Below, piece by piece: positions 6,778 to 14,828 of a stretch of 20,180 nucleotides of DNA. The stretch lies in NCBI GenBank assembly GCA_002309305.1, contig DBWR01000035.1:1970-22149 (forward strand), written 5' to 3'. Every line of letters begins with the position of its first letter. The first letter of the stretch is position 1. The notes beneath the pieces are model-generated. The model saw nothing but the letters and a program-made list of their open reading frames with translations, ran no database searches and was not told where the DNA came from. Origin of the DNA: Treponema sp. UBA1233 (GTDB lineage: Bacteria; Spirochaetota; Spirochaetia; Treponematales; Treponemataceae). The translations under genes were made by a program, and so were the position numbers.

Positions 6778-8709
6778 ATGGTCATCGAACAGACACTGCC
6801 AAAAATGGTCCGCAAAATAGCCGAACAATATCCGGAAGTCATTGCACAGTATTCAAGAACAAAAACCGGAGAATTCATCCCGACAAATTACCACAACATG
6901 TACCAGAACATCCTGGACTTTGCAGGCGGCCTCATGGAGCACGGTGTTACCCGTGGAGAAAGAATCGGCCTCATCAGCGATGACCGCAAGGAATGGCAGC
7001 AGGCGGACATGGCACTTCTTGCGCTTGGCTGTGTAGATACCCCCCGCGGATGTGACGCAACGGAAAGCGACCTTTCATACATCCTGTCGTTTGCAGAATG
7101 CAGAATCGTAATTACAGAAAATACAACACAGGTAAAGAAGCTTTTGAACATCAAGGATAAGGTTCCCACGATGCAAGCCATAATTGCCTTTGACCCGGTT
7201 GACGAGCATGAGGTAAAGCGTACCAATGAAATGGGCATAAGATTCTACCAGTTTCAGGACGTCGTAAAGAACGGACATCAATGGAGGAAAATGCATCCGG
7301 ATGTTGTCGAGCAGGAACTGGACAAGGGGCAGTGGGATGATCTTGCCACAATCATTTTTACAAGCGGTACGACAGGAACACCAAAGGGAGTAATGCTGAC
7401 CCACGGAAACTTCATAGCCCAGCTTGATGATGTTGATGAAAGAATCTTCCTTAATCCTGGGGAAAAGGGACTTTGTGTTCTTCCTGTATGGCATGTTTTC
7501 CAGCGCGAGGTTGAATACGTCATCATGAGTCAGGGAGCATCAATGGTTTACAGCCGCCCAATCGGTTCCATCCTTCTTGCAGACATTGAAAAGATGAATC
7601 CACATCTTTTGCCTGCTGTTCCACGCGTATTTGAGGCAATCTACGACGGAATACAAAGGAAGATGCGTAAAGCCGGTGGAATCTTCCTTGCACTGTTCAA
7701 GTTCTTTGTCGGTGAGTCTATCCTCTGGTGTTCAATAGACGTAAAGCTCCGCAGAAAGACAGCCCGTTTTGGACATGACCATCTTGGTTTCTGGTGGCCT
7801 GTTCTTGTGCTGCCGTGGCTCCTTCTCTACCCCATCCGCCTGTTGGGAAAATTCCTTGTGTTCAGGAAAATCAAGAAACTGGTAGGAAAGAATTTCCGTG
7901 CGGGCATTGCAGGTGGTGGAGCATATCCAGGTTATATAGATAAATTCTTCTGGGCAATCGGAATCAAGGTTGTGGAAGGCTACGGTCTTACAGAAACTGC
8001 CCCAATCATTTCCGTTCGTCCGATTGCAGATCCAGTCATGCATACGGTTGGTACTCCAATCCGCGGTGTGGAAGTCCGTGTTGTTGATGATGACGGAAAG
8101 CCTGTTCCACGCGGACAAAAAGGTTCACTCCAAGTCAGGGGCCCGACAGTCATGAAGGGATACTACAAGAGGGAAGACCTTACTGCCAAGGTTATAGACA
8201 AGGACGGATGGTTTGACACGGGAGACCTTGCACGCCTTACAGTGGACAACGAAATCCAGCTGCGTGGACGCAAAAAGGATACAATCGTTCTTATGGGTGG
8301 AGAAAACATCGAGCCAATCCCGATTGAACAGAAGCTTGCAACTTCTCCATACATTCAGACTGCAATTGTCTTCGGAACAAACGAAAAGGGAGAAGACCAG
8401 CGCTATCTTACAGCCCTTATCCTGCCAAGCAAGGAAGACCTTGAGATGTACGCAAAGGAAAACAACATCACATATCAGTCCTATGAACAGCTTGTGCAAA
8501 GCGAGCCGATAATGAAAATGCTTGAAGCCCAGGTAGCCGAATTAATTAGTGCAAAGAACGGTTTCAAGTCCTTTGAAAAAATCAATAAATTTGATATCAT
8601 TACTAAACCGTTTGAAGTAGGTGTTGAACTTAGCGCCAAACAGGAAATGATGAGATACAAGATAGCTGAACTGTACAAGGCCAAGCTTGCAAAAATGTAC
8701 CGCAGCTAA
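6778..8709 (+). CDS. Long-chain acyl-CoA synthetase (AMP-forming, COG1022)
   Basis: 643 residues, typical for bacterial FadD15-type enzymes. Motifs: phosphate-binding loop TSGTTGTPKG (195-204), VEGYGLTETAP (399-409), DTGDLA (480-485) and the hinge GRKKD (497-501) followed by MGGENIEP. It activates fatty acids to acyl-CoA with ATP; spirochaetes often depend on exogenous fatty acids, so this is probably the entry step for their use in phospholipids. Residues about 336-365 form a strongly hydrophobic segment (FWWPVLVLPWLLLYP and following) inside an insertion rich in basic residues (RRK, FRKIKK), which suggests peripheral membrane contact. ATG at 6778 has AGAGG five bases upstream. It is the first gene of a tight operon: the der gene begins ten bases after its stop, with its ribosome binding site just behind the stop codon. 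Confidence 0.9.
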   Translation: MVIEQTLPKMVRKIAEQYPEVIAQYSRTKTGEFIPTNYHNMYQNILDFAGGLMEHGVTRGERIGLISDDRKEWQQADMALLALGCVDTPRGCDATESDLSYILSFAECRIVITENTTQVKKLLNIKDKVPTMQAIIAFDPVDEHEVKRTNEMGIRFYQFQDVVKNGHQWRKMHPDVVEQELDKGQWDDLATIIFTSGTTGTPKGVMLTHGNFIAQLDDVDERIFLNPGEKGLCVLPVWHVFQREVEYVIMSQGASMVYSRPIGSILLADIEKMNPHLLPAVPRVFEAIYDGIQRKMRKAGGIFLALFKFFVGESILWCSIDVKLRRKTARFGHDHLGFWWPVLVLPWLLLYPIRLLGKFLVFRKIKKLVGKNFRAGIAGGGAYPGYIDKFFWAIGIKVVEGYGLTETAPIISVRPIADPVMHTVGTPIRGVEVRVVDDDGKPVPRGQKGSLQVRGPTVMKGYYKREDLTAKVIDKDGWFDTGDLARLTVDNEIQLRGRKKDTIVLMGGENIEPIPIEQKLATSPYIQTAIVFGTNEKGEDQRYLTALILPSKEDLEMYAKENNITYQSYEQLVQSEPIMKMLEAQVAELISAKNGFKSFEKINKFDIITKPFEVGVELSAKQEMMRYKIAELYKAKLAKMYRS

Positions 8710-8718
8710 CGGAGAACC

Positions 8719-10263
8719 ATGGCAAAAAAGAAAAAGGCCAAACCGGATTTTTCAAAACCAAAGCCGGTTGCACAGACCGAAGAGACAGAAATCGTATCCG
8801 CACTCCAGCCCAAGGAAAACAAAGACGGGCAGAATGGCGGTGATGATGAAGTTAAAAGCCAGAGGAAGGCGGAAAAGCAAAAGTATTATCCCGACCAAAT
8901 TTACTTTAACCTGCCGCTCATCGTAATTGCCGGACGACCCAACGTAGGAAAATCAACCCTGTTCAACGCCCTGACCCACACAAAGAGGGCCATAACCGAT
9001 CCCACACCCGGCGTAACCCGTGACCCGGTGGAAGGTACATGTTTTCTTGCAGGGAAACCCGTTCACCTTATGGACACAGGCGGATACAAGCTTACCCGTG
9101 ACCTTACAAGCCGTGAAAGCGAGATGGACGACCTTGTTGTGGAAAAGACGGTTGAAATGCTCACCCGAGCCGACAGGATACTTCTTCTCCTTGATGCCAC
9201 CGAAATCACCGCCGAAGACGAGGAACTGATACTTAGGCTAAGGCCATACTGGGGCAAACTGATTGCGGCAGTAAACAAAACCGAGGGTGGAAAAAACGAA
9301 GCCCTTGCATACAATTACATGAAGTTCGGATTCAACGACCTGCTTTTCATTTCTGCAAGCCACGGAGACAACCTGCCACAGCTTGAAGAGGCAATGGTAA
9401 AGGGACTTGACTTCAGCAGGGTAACGGAAGGCTCAGAAACAGACCGACCAATCCGAATCGCAATACTCGGAAAACCCAACACAGGAAAATCAACCCTCAG
9501 CAACGCACTCACCCACACGGAGGCAAGCATCGTAAGCGACTATGCCGGAACCACCCGTGATGTTGTAGAAGGCAGCTTCAGGTACAACGGAAGGGACATT
9601 CAGATTCTGGACACTGCGGGAATCAGGCGAAAGAGCAAGGTTACCGAAAACGTGGAATACTATTCCGTAAACCGCGCTATAAAGACTCTTGATGAATGTG
9701 ACATAATGTTCCTGATGATAGACGCACAGGAAGGCCTTACAGAGCAGGACAAAAAGATTTGCTCCCTTGCATACGAGAGGGGACGCGGAATCATCTTCAT
9801 CCTGAACAAATGGGACACGATGGAAGACCAGAGCACAAAGGCGCAGAAAAAGGCGTTCGACTACATACGCACGATGTTCGGCCAAATGCAGTGGGCACCG
9901 ATCGTCACCCTCAGCGCAAAGAACCATGACGGCCTCAAGAACCTGATGAATACGGCCCTTACCCTGTTTGAACAGCTTACACGCAAAATCGACACTGCCA
10001 CACTAAACATAGCACTAAACGACTGGCTCGAAAAATATCCGCCGCCTGCAACAAAGGCAATTCACTTTAAGGTCAGATACATCACCCAGACAAGCGTTAA
10101 TCCGGTAAACTTCCTGATTTTTGCAACACGCCCAGAAAACGTACCTGGAAGCTATGTCACATACTTAAAGAACCGTGTGCGGGAGGATCTTGGCTTTGAC
10201 CAGATTCCGGTACAGATAGAGATGAAGGCAAGCCGTCAGAAATGGCAGGACAGGGAGCGCTAG
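8719..10263 (+). CDS. der: Ribosome-associated GTPase Der (EngA), with long N-terminal extension
   Basis: 514 residues against 430-490 usual. It has the tandem G-domain layout unique to Der: first domain with GRPNVGKST (72-80) and DTGGY (119-123), second with GKPNTGKST (251-259), DTAG (298-301), NKWD (363-366) and SAK (399-401), then a KH-like C-terminal domain (about 420-505). Der acts in late 50S ribosome assembly. Two oddities: residues 1-63 are a lysine-, acid- and glutamine-rich, low-complexity extension (starts MAKKKKAKPD), and the first domain's guanine-specificity motif reads NKTE (186-189) rather than NKxD. GGAG lies close before the ATG. It sits in an operon with the acyl-CoA synthetase upstream and MerR and Rsm22-like genes downstream, the latter also a ribosome-related protein. 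Confidence 0.96.
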   Translation: MAKKKKAKPDFSKPKPVAQTEETEIVSALQPKENKDGQNGGDDEVKSQRKAEKQKYYPDQIYFNLPLIVIAGRPNVGKSTLFNALTHTKRAITDPTPGVTRDPVEGTCFLAGKPVHLMDTGGYKLTRDLTSRESEMDDLVVEKTVEMLTRADRILLLLDATEITAEDEELILRLRPYWGKLIAAVNKTEGGKNEALAYNYMKFGFNDLLFISASHGDNLPQLEEAMVKGLDFSRVTEGSETDRPIRIAILGKPNTGKSTLSNALTHTEASIVSDYAGTTRDVVEGSFRYNGRDIQILDTAGIRRKSKVTENVEYYSVNRAIKTLDECDIMFLMIDAQEGLTEQDKKICSLAYERGRGIIFILNKWDTMEDQSTKAQKKAFDYIRTMFGQMQWAPIVTLSAKNHDGLKNLMNTALTLFEQLTRKIDTATLNIALNDWLEKYPPPATKAIHFKVRYITQTSVNPVNFLIFATRPENVPGSYVTYLKNRVREDLGFDQIPVQIEMKASRQKWQDRER

Positions 10264-10265
10264 GT

Positions 10266-10601
10266 TTGGCTCAGTATACGATTGGGGAAGTTGAAACTAT
10301 TACGGGAATAAAGCCTCATGTACTGCGATACTGGGAAGAGAACGTTCCGATGTTCAATCCGCAAAAGGATTCCGGGGGCCACAGGGTCTACACCCAGAGG
10401 GAAATCGACATCATCTGCAGGCTCAAGTATTTGATTTACACAAAACATTATACGATTCAGGGGGCGCATGAACAGCTGCTTCGTGAAATGGAAGACCAAA
10501 ACTCAAAGGAAAAGGCCCTGTTTGCAATACGGAAATGCCGGGCGGAACTGGATAGCCTCTTCCTTCAAATCCATCAGCTGAAGGGGTCAAAGAAAACATG
10601 A
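10266..10601 (+). CDS. MerR-family transcriptional regulator (HTH only)
   Basis: 111 residues from the start chosen here. The N-terminal 70 residues are a MerR winged helix-turn-helix: YTIGEVETITGIKPHVLRYWEE, then HRVYTQREIDIICRLKYLI. The rest is a short coiled-coil dimer helix (about 75-105) with no effector domain, as in small MerR proteins of spirochaetes. I prefer TTG at 10266: AGGGAG is eight bases upstream and the product then begins MAQYTIGEVE, as such proteins usually do. The alternative ATG at 10242 adds eight residues, overlaps der by 22 bases and has no clear ribosome binding site. The stop overlaps the next gene's start (ATGA at 10598), so the two are translationally coupled. No operator was recognised; its target is unknown. 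Confidence 0.85.
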   Translation: MAQYTIGEVETITGIKPHVLRYWEENVPMFNPQKDSGGHRVYTQREIDIICRLKYLIYTKHYTIQGAHEQLLREMEDQNSKEKALFAIRKCRAELDSLFLQIHQLKGSKKT

Positions 10602-11743
10602 AGAATTCCCTCCTTGCCGAATCTTCAATTCCTTCTGATGCAAAAAAGATTCTGGCAGATTTTGACAAGATAATTTCTTCAACCCATCCGCTCAATTCAA
10701 AACAGAGGGCAATGCTTCCCAAAAAGATTCAGGAACTGAGCCATACCCTCACCGACGAAAGGTCAGACCGCAGATTGGGCTACATGAACCAGCCAGCCAC
10801 ACTTTCAGCCTACACCCACTATTACCTGTGGTGGAACCTTGTGCGTCTTACAAGGCTTTTTTCAAACCTGCCGTCCCAACTTTTCAACTTGAAGGATAAT
10901 TCCATCTGCCTTGACATGGGAAGCGGCCCACTTACCGTACCAATTGCCCTGCTCCTGTCCCGTCCGGAACTCAGGGAAAAACCTCTTGTCTGGTACTGCA
11001 TGGACATTTCATCCCAGGCACTTTCAATTGGAGAAAACCTCATTTTGACCGTTTCCGCCAGATTGAATGCAAAGCCGTGGAAAATCATACGCGTAAAGGG
11101 CAACTTTGGCACTGCCATAAAGGAAAAGGCTTCGTTCATAAGCTGTGCAAACGTCTTCAACGAAATTCGCGAGGGAGACAAAATGCCCCCGGATTTTCTT
11201 GCAAAAAAATACGTACAGGGAATACTGGATTATGCAGAAAAAGAGTCCAGCGTCCTTGTAATTGAACCAGGCACCCCCCCATCCTCCAGACTGCTTTCCC
11301 TGATGCGGGATTCTTTCATGCGCAGGGATTTTGTACCCGTTTCTCCATGCACCCACTGTTCAACATGCCCGATGGACGGAAAAAAGGGTGGAAAATGGTG
11401 CAATTTTGCCTTTACAACGGAACAGGCCCCCTATGCCCTAAAAAGGCTGTCGGAAAAGGCAAACCTGCCAAAAGAAAGGGCTGTCCTTTCGTTTATTGCG
11501 ATGACAAACAAAAAATCAGGGATTTTACCGCCAAAAGAAGGAACTATGGACATAAGGGTTACAAGCGACCTGATCCGGCTCCCAGAAAACAGGAAGGGAT
11601 GGTATGCCTGCTCCGAAAAAGGGCTCCTGCTTGTTACCGGAGAGAAAAAACTCCATTCCGGAAGCTGGATTTCCATACCGGAAATAGCCGAAAAAGCCCC
11701 CCGAGACAAAAAAACAGGGGCCATTATCGTGTCACTTGATTAA
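10598..11743 (+). CDS. Rsm22-family ribosomal small-subunit SAM-dependent methyltransferase-like protein with Cys cluster
   Basis: 381 residues. The methyltransferase core has a motif I of the form LDMGSGPLTVP (105-115), YCMDIS (133-138) as the motif II acidic strand, and later ANVFNEI (184-190) and VIEPGTP (221-227) as in the Rsm22 (PF09243) family. After this comes SPCTHCSTCPM...KWCNF, in which Cys251, Cys254, Cys257 and Cys268 make a CxxCxxCx10C cluster; in Rsm22/METTL17 relatives an equivalent cluster binds [4Fe-4S]. A C-terminal beta-rich domain (about 300-381) follows. The inferred role is small-subunit assembly or rRNA modification, in line with co-transcription with der. The start overlaps the MerR stop as ATGA. 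No strong terminator follows; the gap to the next gene is AT-rich with only A/T-based inverted repeats. Confidence 0.85.
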   Translation: MKNSLLAESSIPSDAKKILADFDKIISSTHPLNSKQRAMLPKKIQELSHTLTDERSDRRLGYMNQPATLSAYTHYYLWWNLVRLTRLFSNLPSQLFNLKDNSICLDMGSGPLTVPIALLLSRPELREKPLVWYCMDISSQALSIGENLILTVSARLNAKPWKIIRVKGNFGTAIKEKASFISCANVFNEIREGDKMPPDFLAKKYVQGILDYAEKESSVLVIEPGTPPSSRLLSLMRDSFMRRDFVPVSPCTHCSTCPMDGKKGGKWCNFAFTTEQAPYALKRLSEKANLPKERAVLSFIAMTNKKSGILPPKEGTMDIRVTSDLIRLPENRKGWYACSEKGLLLVTGEKKLHSGSWISIPEIAEKAPRDKKTGAIIVSLD

Positions 11744-11789
11744 AAAGTTTAAATTTTTTTTTAAAAATGTACCGTTTTTTAAAAAAGTA

Positions 11790-11798
11790 TGATATAAT
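11790..11798 (+). promoter_or_regulatory. Extended -10 promoter for the glycosidase-like gene
   Basis: TGATATAAT (TG at 11790-11791, TATAAT 11793-11798) is an extended -10 element; no good -35 box is seen upstream, where T and A tracts predominate. It lies about 80 bases before the GTG start, giving a leader of some 70 bases. Confidence 0.55.
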
Positions 11799-11877
11799 GT
11801 TAAATGAAGATGGAGCATTTTTTTAAGATAAAAAAGTCCTTCCGAATCAGCTGCAAATGGCAGACTTAGGAGCAATT

Positions 11878-13308
11878 GTGAACAAACGAGATTTTCCAAA
11901 GATTCATTTTTATGATCAGGATTTTGTAGACATATATGACAAGACCTGGAACTGGCTTTCGGATTATTGGATCGACCCCGCTACTGGAGAGAAGTCCCCG
12001 GACGGCTTGTTTATTTATCCTATGCACGGCAAGTACATACTGGATCAGGCGGAAGCAATTTTTTCCTCATTTTTCCTTGTCTATTCAAACAGGAATTTTC
12101 CCGCAAGCAAGAACATAGATTATTTTTATGCGCGCCAGGAAGAAAACGGTGCCATACGGTGGAAGTATGACGCCAAGACAAACAAACCCATCACAGACAA
12201 AACCAATCCGGAAGGTGTGGGCCTGCCGCTTTTTGCATGGGCTGAATTCAACCTTTACCACAAATCGGCCAACAAAAGGCGCATCAAGGAAGTAATGCCC
12301 ATCCTCCAAAGCTATATGGGATGGATTGACCGTACATTCAAAAAGCCAAACGGACTGTATTCAGTTCCACACGCATTCTCGACAATGTTCAACTCCCCAA
12401 GAAAGGGAGCCTATTATCCAATCGACTTCAACAGCTGCATGGCAATCAATGCGGCACACATGTCTGCCCTTGGTGACATCTTAAACGACAAGGACATCAG
12501 CTTCCAGTACAAGAAGATGTACTTTAGCCTCAAGACAAGAATCAACTCGCTCATGTGGGATTCCGACACAGGTTTCTACCATGATTTGGACAAGGATGAA
12601 AAGCGCCTGCCACGTAAAACAATAGCCGGTTTCTGGCCGATGCTTGCCGAACTTCCGAACGCAGACAGGGCAGAGATTCTTGTAGCACACTTGAGCTCCC
12701 CCAAGACATTCGGTACCGACCATCCGTTCCCGACACTGAGTGCGGATGACCCGGACTTTAAGCTTACAGGCGAAGGATTCAAGGGATCCGTATTCCCGCC
12801 GTTCAACTTCATGGTGATTAAGGGACTTGAAAAATACCAGCACTACGATTTTGCCCGCGAATGTGCAATCCGCCACATGTACTATATTCTTGAAGGATTG
12901 AGCCCGCTGGATTCAAAGCAAAAGGGAGACCTGTTTGAGGCATATCTCCCCACAAAGGAAGGACCCGCACAACTCCGTGGAGACTCCGACTTCCCGCGCA
13001 AACGCTTCCTGCACTTTATAGGACTTTCAACCATAGCCATAATGATAGAAAACATCATCGGACTGAACATAAGCCTGCCAAGAAAAACGGTAGACTGGGT
13101 TATTCCGAACCTTGAGATTATGGGAATTGAAAAGCTGTCCCTAAAGCGCAACCTGATTACGATTTTGAGCAACAAGAGTTCACGCGGATGGGAAATCCAG
13201 ATGGAAAGCGAAAAGCTCTATTACTTTACGATCAACATTCTTGAACAAAAGAAAAAGACGCTCCCGATTCCATCAGGAAAGTGCTCTATGCTGATTGACA
13301 AACTGTAA
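11878..13308 (+). CDS. (alpha/alpha)6 glycoside hydrolase-like protein (GH63/trehalase/MGH1-like)
   Basis: 476 residues. GTG at 11878 is preferred because AGGAG (11868-11872) is five bases upstream; an ATG at 11857 lies in front of that site with no ribosome binding site of its own. Alternating helices and loops and the motifs LPLFAWAEFNLY (116-127), NSLMWD...GFYHDLD, GFWPMLAELP, FGTDHPFPTLSADDP, GSVFPPFNFMVIKGL and DLFEAYLP match the six-hairpin glucosidases related to GH63, GH37 and mannosylglycerate hydrolase. There is no signal peptide, so it is cytoplasmic. Where catalytic relatives carry a Gly-x-Asp-Asn-Ser-Pro-Arg type motif, this protein reads STMFNSPR (168-175) with Phe171 at the Asp position, so activity by the usual general acid is uncertain. 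The substrate may be a glucoside or osmolyte; it is otherwise unknown. It is followed within five bases by palindromic repeat B. Confidence 0.75.
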   Translation: MNKRDFPKIHFYDQDFVDIYDKTWNWLSDYWIDPATGEKSPDGLFIYPMHGKYILDQAEAIFSSFFLVYSNRNFPASKNIDYFYARQEENGAIRWKYDAKTNKPITDKTNPEGVGLPLFAWAEFNLYHKSANKRRIKEVMPILQSYMGWIDRTFKKPNGLYSVPHAFSTMFNSPRKGAYYPIDFNSCMAINAAHMSALGDILNDKDISFQYKKMYFSLKTRINSLMWDSDTGFYHDLDKDEKRLPRKTIAGFWPMLAELPNADRAEILVAHLSSPKTFGTDHPFPTLSADDPDFKLTGEGFKGSVFPPFNFMVIKGLEKYQHYDFARECAIRHMYYILEGLSPLDSKQKGDLFEAYLPTKEGPAQLRGDSDFPRKRFLHFIGLSTIAIMIENIIGLNISLPRKTVDWVIPNLEIMGIEKLSLKRNLITILSNKSSRGWEIQMESEKLYYFTINILEQKKKTLPIPSGKCSMLIDKL

Positions 13309-13313
13309 TCGCA

Positions 13314-13522
13314 GAAGGCAAATGCAAAACTTCACAAAAGAAGAAGCATTTCCATTCCAGGCGGGAACCGGGTCAAGCCTACATGAGCCGGGACACTTCA
13401 ATCGCCATCATTTTCGCGGCTAACTTTTTTGGCAACACCCCACCCCCTTGCAAATGTATTCTTGCCCCGAACCCCGCCTACATTGCAATGCTTACTCAAT
13501 CAATTTAAAGCACTTGCCTTCC
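13314..13522. repeat. Palindromic dispersed repeat, copy B (209 bp, diverged, opposite orientation)
   Basis: It begins five bases after the glycosidase-like stop. Ends: GAAGGCAAATGC (13314-13325) and GCACTTGCCTTCC (13510-13522), an imperfect version of copy A's terminal repeat. Two inner blocks match copy A read on the opposite strand: 13360-13379, one mismatch in 20 to 3524-3543, continuing through TACATGA; and CGAACCCCGCCTACATT (13469-13485), one mismatch in 17 to 3441-3457, with CAAATGTATTCTTGCC (13451-13466) next to it. The central palindrome of copy A is not conserved. The remaining 101 bases of the gap, 13523-13623, are AT-rich and show nothing except a small palindrome CCAGCTGG. Confidence 0.8.
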
Positions 13523-13623
13523 GTAACAATTTATACAAAGACAAATATCAAGAAAAGATACCTTTCCAGCTGGCCAACAGATAATAAAATGGGAAAATCG
13601 CCAATAAAACAAAGAATTTTTGC

Positions 13624-14772
13624 CTATTTTAATTCAATTTTCTTTATCAAAAGATGTTTTTTGACATCTTTATTAAAATTTACCACAAAATCATAATCTC
13701 TTTTCCATTTTTTCAAAGCTTCTTTGCAATCTTCTTTTTTCCCATTGAATTGTATCAACCATTGCAAATGACTTAGAATTTTCTCTTTAGACAATAGTTG
13801 ATTATATATAATCGAAGCTAACAAATCATGTCTTTGTTGTTCAGTAAAAGCATTGTGTTCCCCAACACTATAACCATAAATGGATAGTTCAGAAAACTTA
13901 CGCAAGTTTACTACATTTTCATCTTCAAATTTGAGCTTTATTAACGGATACTTTAAGTCAGCAAAATACTTTTTTACGGTTTTATAATCTGAATACAGTT
14001 TTGAACATTTCTGACATTGGAACGCATTAAAGGTAACAATCTTTCCTTCACTATTAATTGTCGTAATCGTAACAGATTCTGATAGATGCTTCTCAAATTT
14101 TGTACATTTTATACTAGTTAAATTTTGATAAACATAAAGGGGCTTTTTGTCATATTTATAAACAGAAGACTTTATCATAATTCCAGAAGTATTAACGCTA
14201 ATTTTCTCTGAAAAATTATTTTTTGGAACTAAATACTTTGTCAAGTTTCCACTTTCTTTATCAAAATAATATATATGCTTTGATAGAATGAATAAATCAT
14301 CATGAAGAGATTTAAAAAAAACATCATCGATGGAATAGTTATTAAATCGACAGTTTTTATTTAGTACATTCCTTACATACTCCAAATCAATTATTTTTGG
14401 ATTGAGTTTTTGAGTAAAAAATTCTCGTAAAAAAAACTTTTTCGCTATAGTCCCCAAATCATCTGAACTTTTTTCCTCCAAAGACTTCAAAAACTTATCT
14501 GGAATTATTTTCTTGTTCCACCATTCATCAAACTTAAGAAATTCCGCTTCATTTAAAAGTTTCTTATGTACTAGGTAATTCAAGTCGTAATCTAAAAATT
14601 TAAAATAATTTCGATAGCTTATATTTGGGAAACTCCAACATTTAGACTTTTCTGGATTGTTATCATAACGAATTCTGATTTTATCTGATAATTGTCCAAC
14701 AATTTCACCAAAGCCAAGGATTTTATGATATATTCTTTCCCCTATCAAATCAATGCCAAGCGAATCACCCAT
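13624..14772 (-). CDS. AT-rich gene for unknown protein with UvrD-tail-like N-terminus and CxxC C-terminal module
   Basis: 382 residues, much more AT-rich and Lys/Asn/Ile-rich than its neighbours, suggesting acquisition from elsewhere. Residues about 8-58 (YHKILGFGEIV...IRIRYDNN...WSFPN) look like the small beta-barrel seen at the end of PcrA/UvrD helicases and in related accessory proteins (H-x-FG-G-I, V-F, F-x-P pattern). The middle is helical and not recognised. From about 247, FNAFQCQKCSKLYSDY carries one CxxC pair (Cys253, Cys256), followed by a region with IYGYSVGE, TEQQRHDLLASII, LSKEKILSHLQWLIQ and ALKKWKRDYDFV, a module I recall from uncharacterised Firmicutes proteins. This could be a regulatory or nucleic-acid-binding protein, possibly in defence, but no function is claimed. 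The start ATG at 14772 has a weak ribosome binding site (GGTGG). It is the last gene of a minus-strand run. Confidence 0.75.
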   Translation of the reverse strand: MGDSLGIDLIGERIYHKILGFGEIVGQLSDKIRIRYDNNPEKSKCWSFPNISYRNYFKFLDYDLNYLVHKKLLNEAEFLKFDEWWNKKIIPDKFLKSLEEKSSDDLGTIAKKFFLREFFTQKLNPKIIDLEYVRNVLNKNCRFNNYSIDDVFFKSLHDDLFILSKHIYYFDKESGNLTKYLVPKNNFSEKISVNTSGIMIKSSVYKYDKKPLYVYQNLTSIKCTKFEKHLSESVTITTINSEGKIVTFNAFQCQKCSKLYSDYKTVKKYFADLKYPLIKLKFEDENVVNLRKFSELSIYGYSVGEHNAFTEQQRHDLLASIIYNQLLSKEKILSHLQWLIQFNGKKEDCKEALKKWKRDYDFVVNFNKDVKKHLLIKKIELK

Positions 14773-14828
14773 AGAGCCACCATCAAAATCATTGTATTTT
14801 TATCAACAATAAATATCGAACCTAACTT

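Noticed and set aside
10242..10265. ATG at 10242 as the MerR start
   Set aside because: No ribosome binding site precedes it and the family N-terminus begins at the TTG codon at 10266, which has AGGGAG upstream; still possible but less likely.
11744..11790. Terminator after the Rsm22-like gene
   Set aside because: Only A/T inverted repeats such as TTTTTTAAAAAA are present; there is no GC stem followed by a T tract, so no intrinsic terminator is claimed.
11857..11877. ATG at 11857 as the glycosidase-like start
   Set aside because: The ribosome binding site AGGAG lies inside this stretch and serves the GTG at 11878.
13448..13696. Open frame of 82 codons on the + strand at repeat B
   Set aside because: It joins repeat B with the 3' end of the opposing gene, has no ribosome binding site and no recognisable domain.
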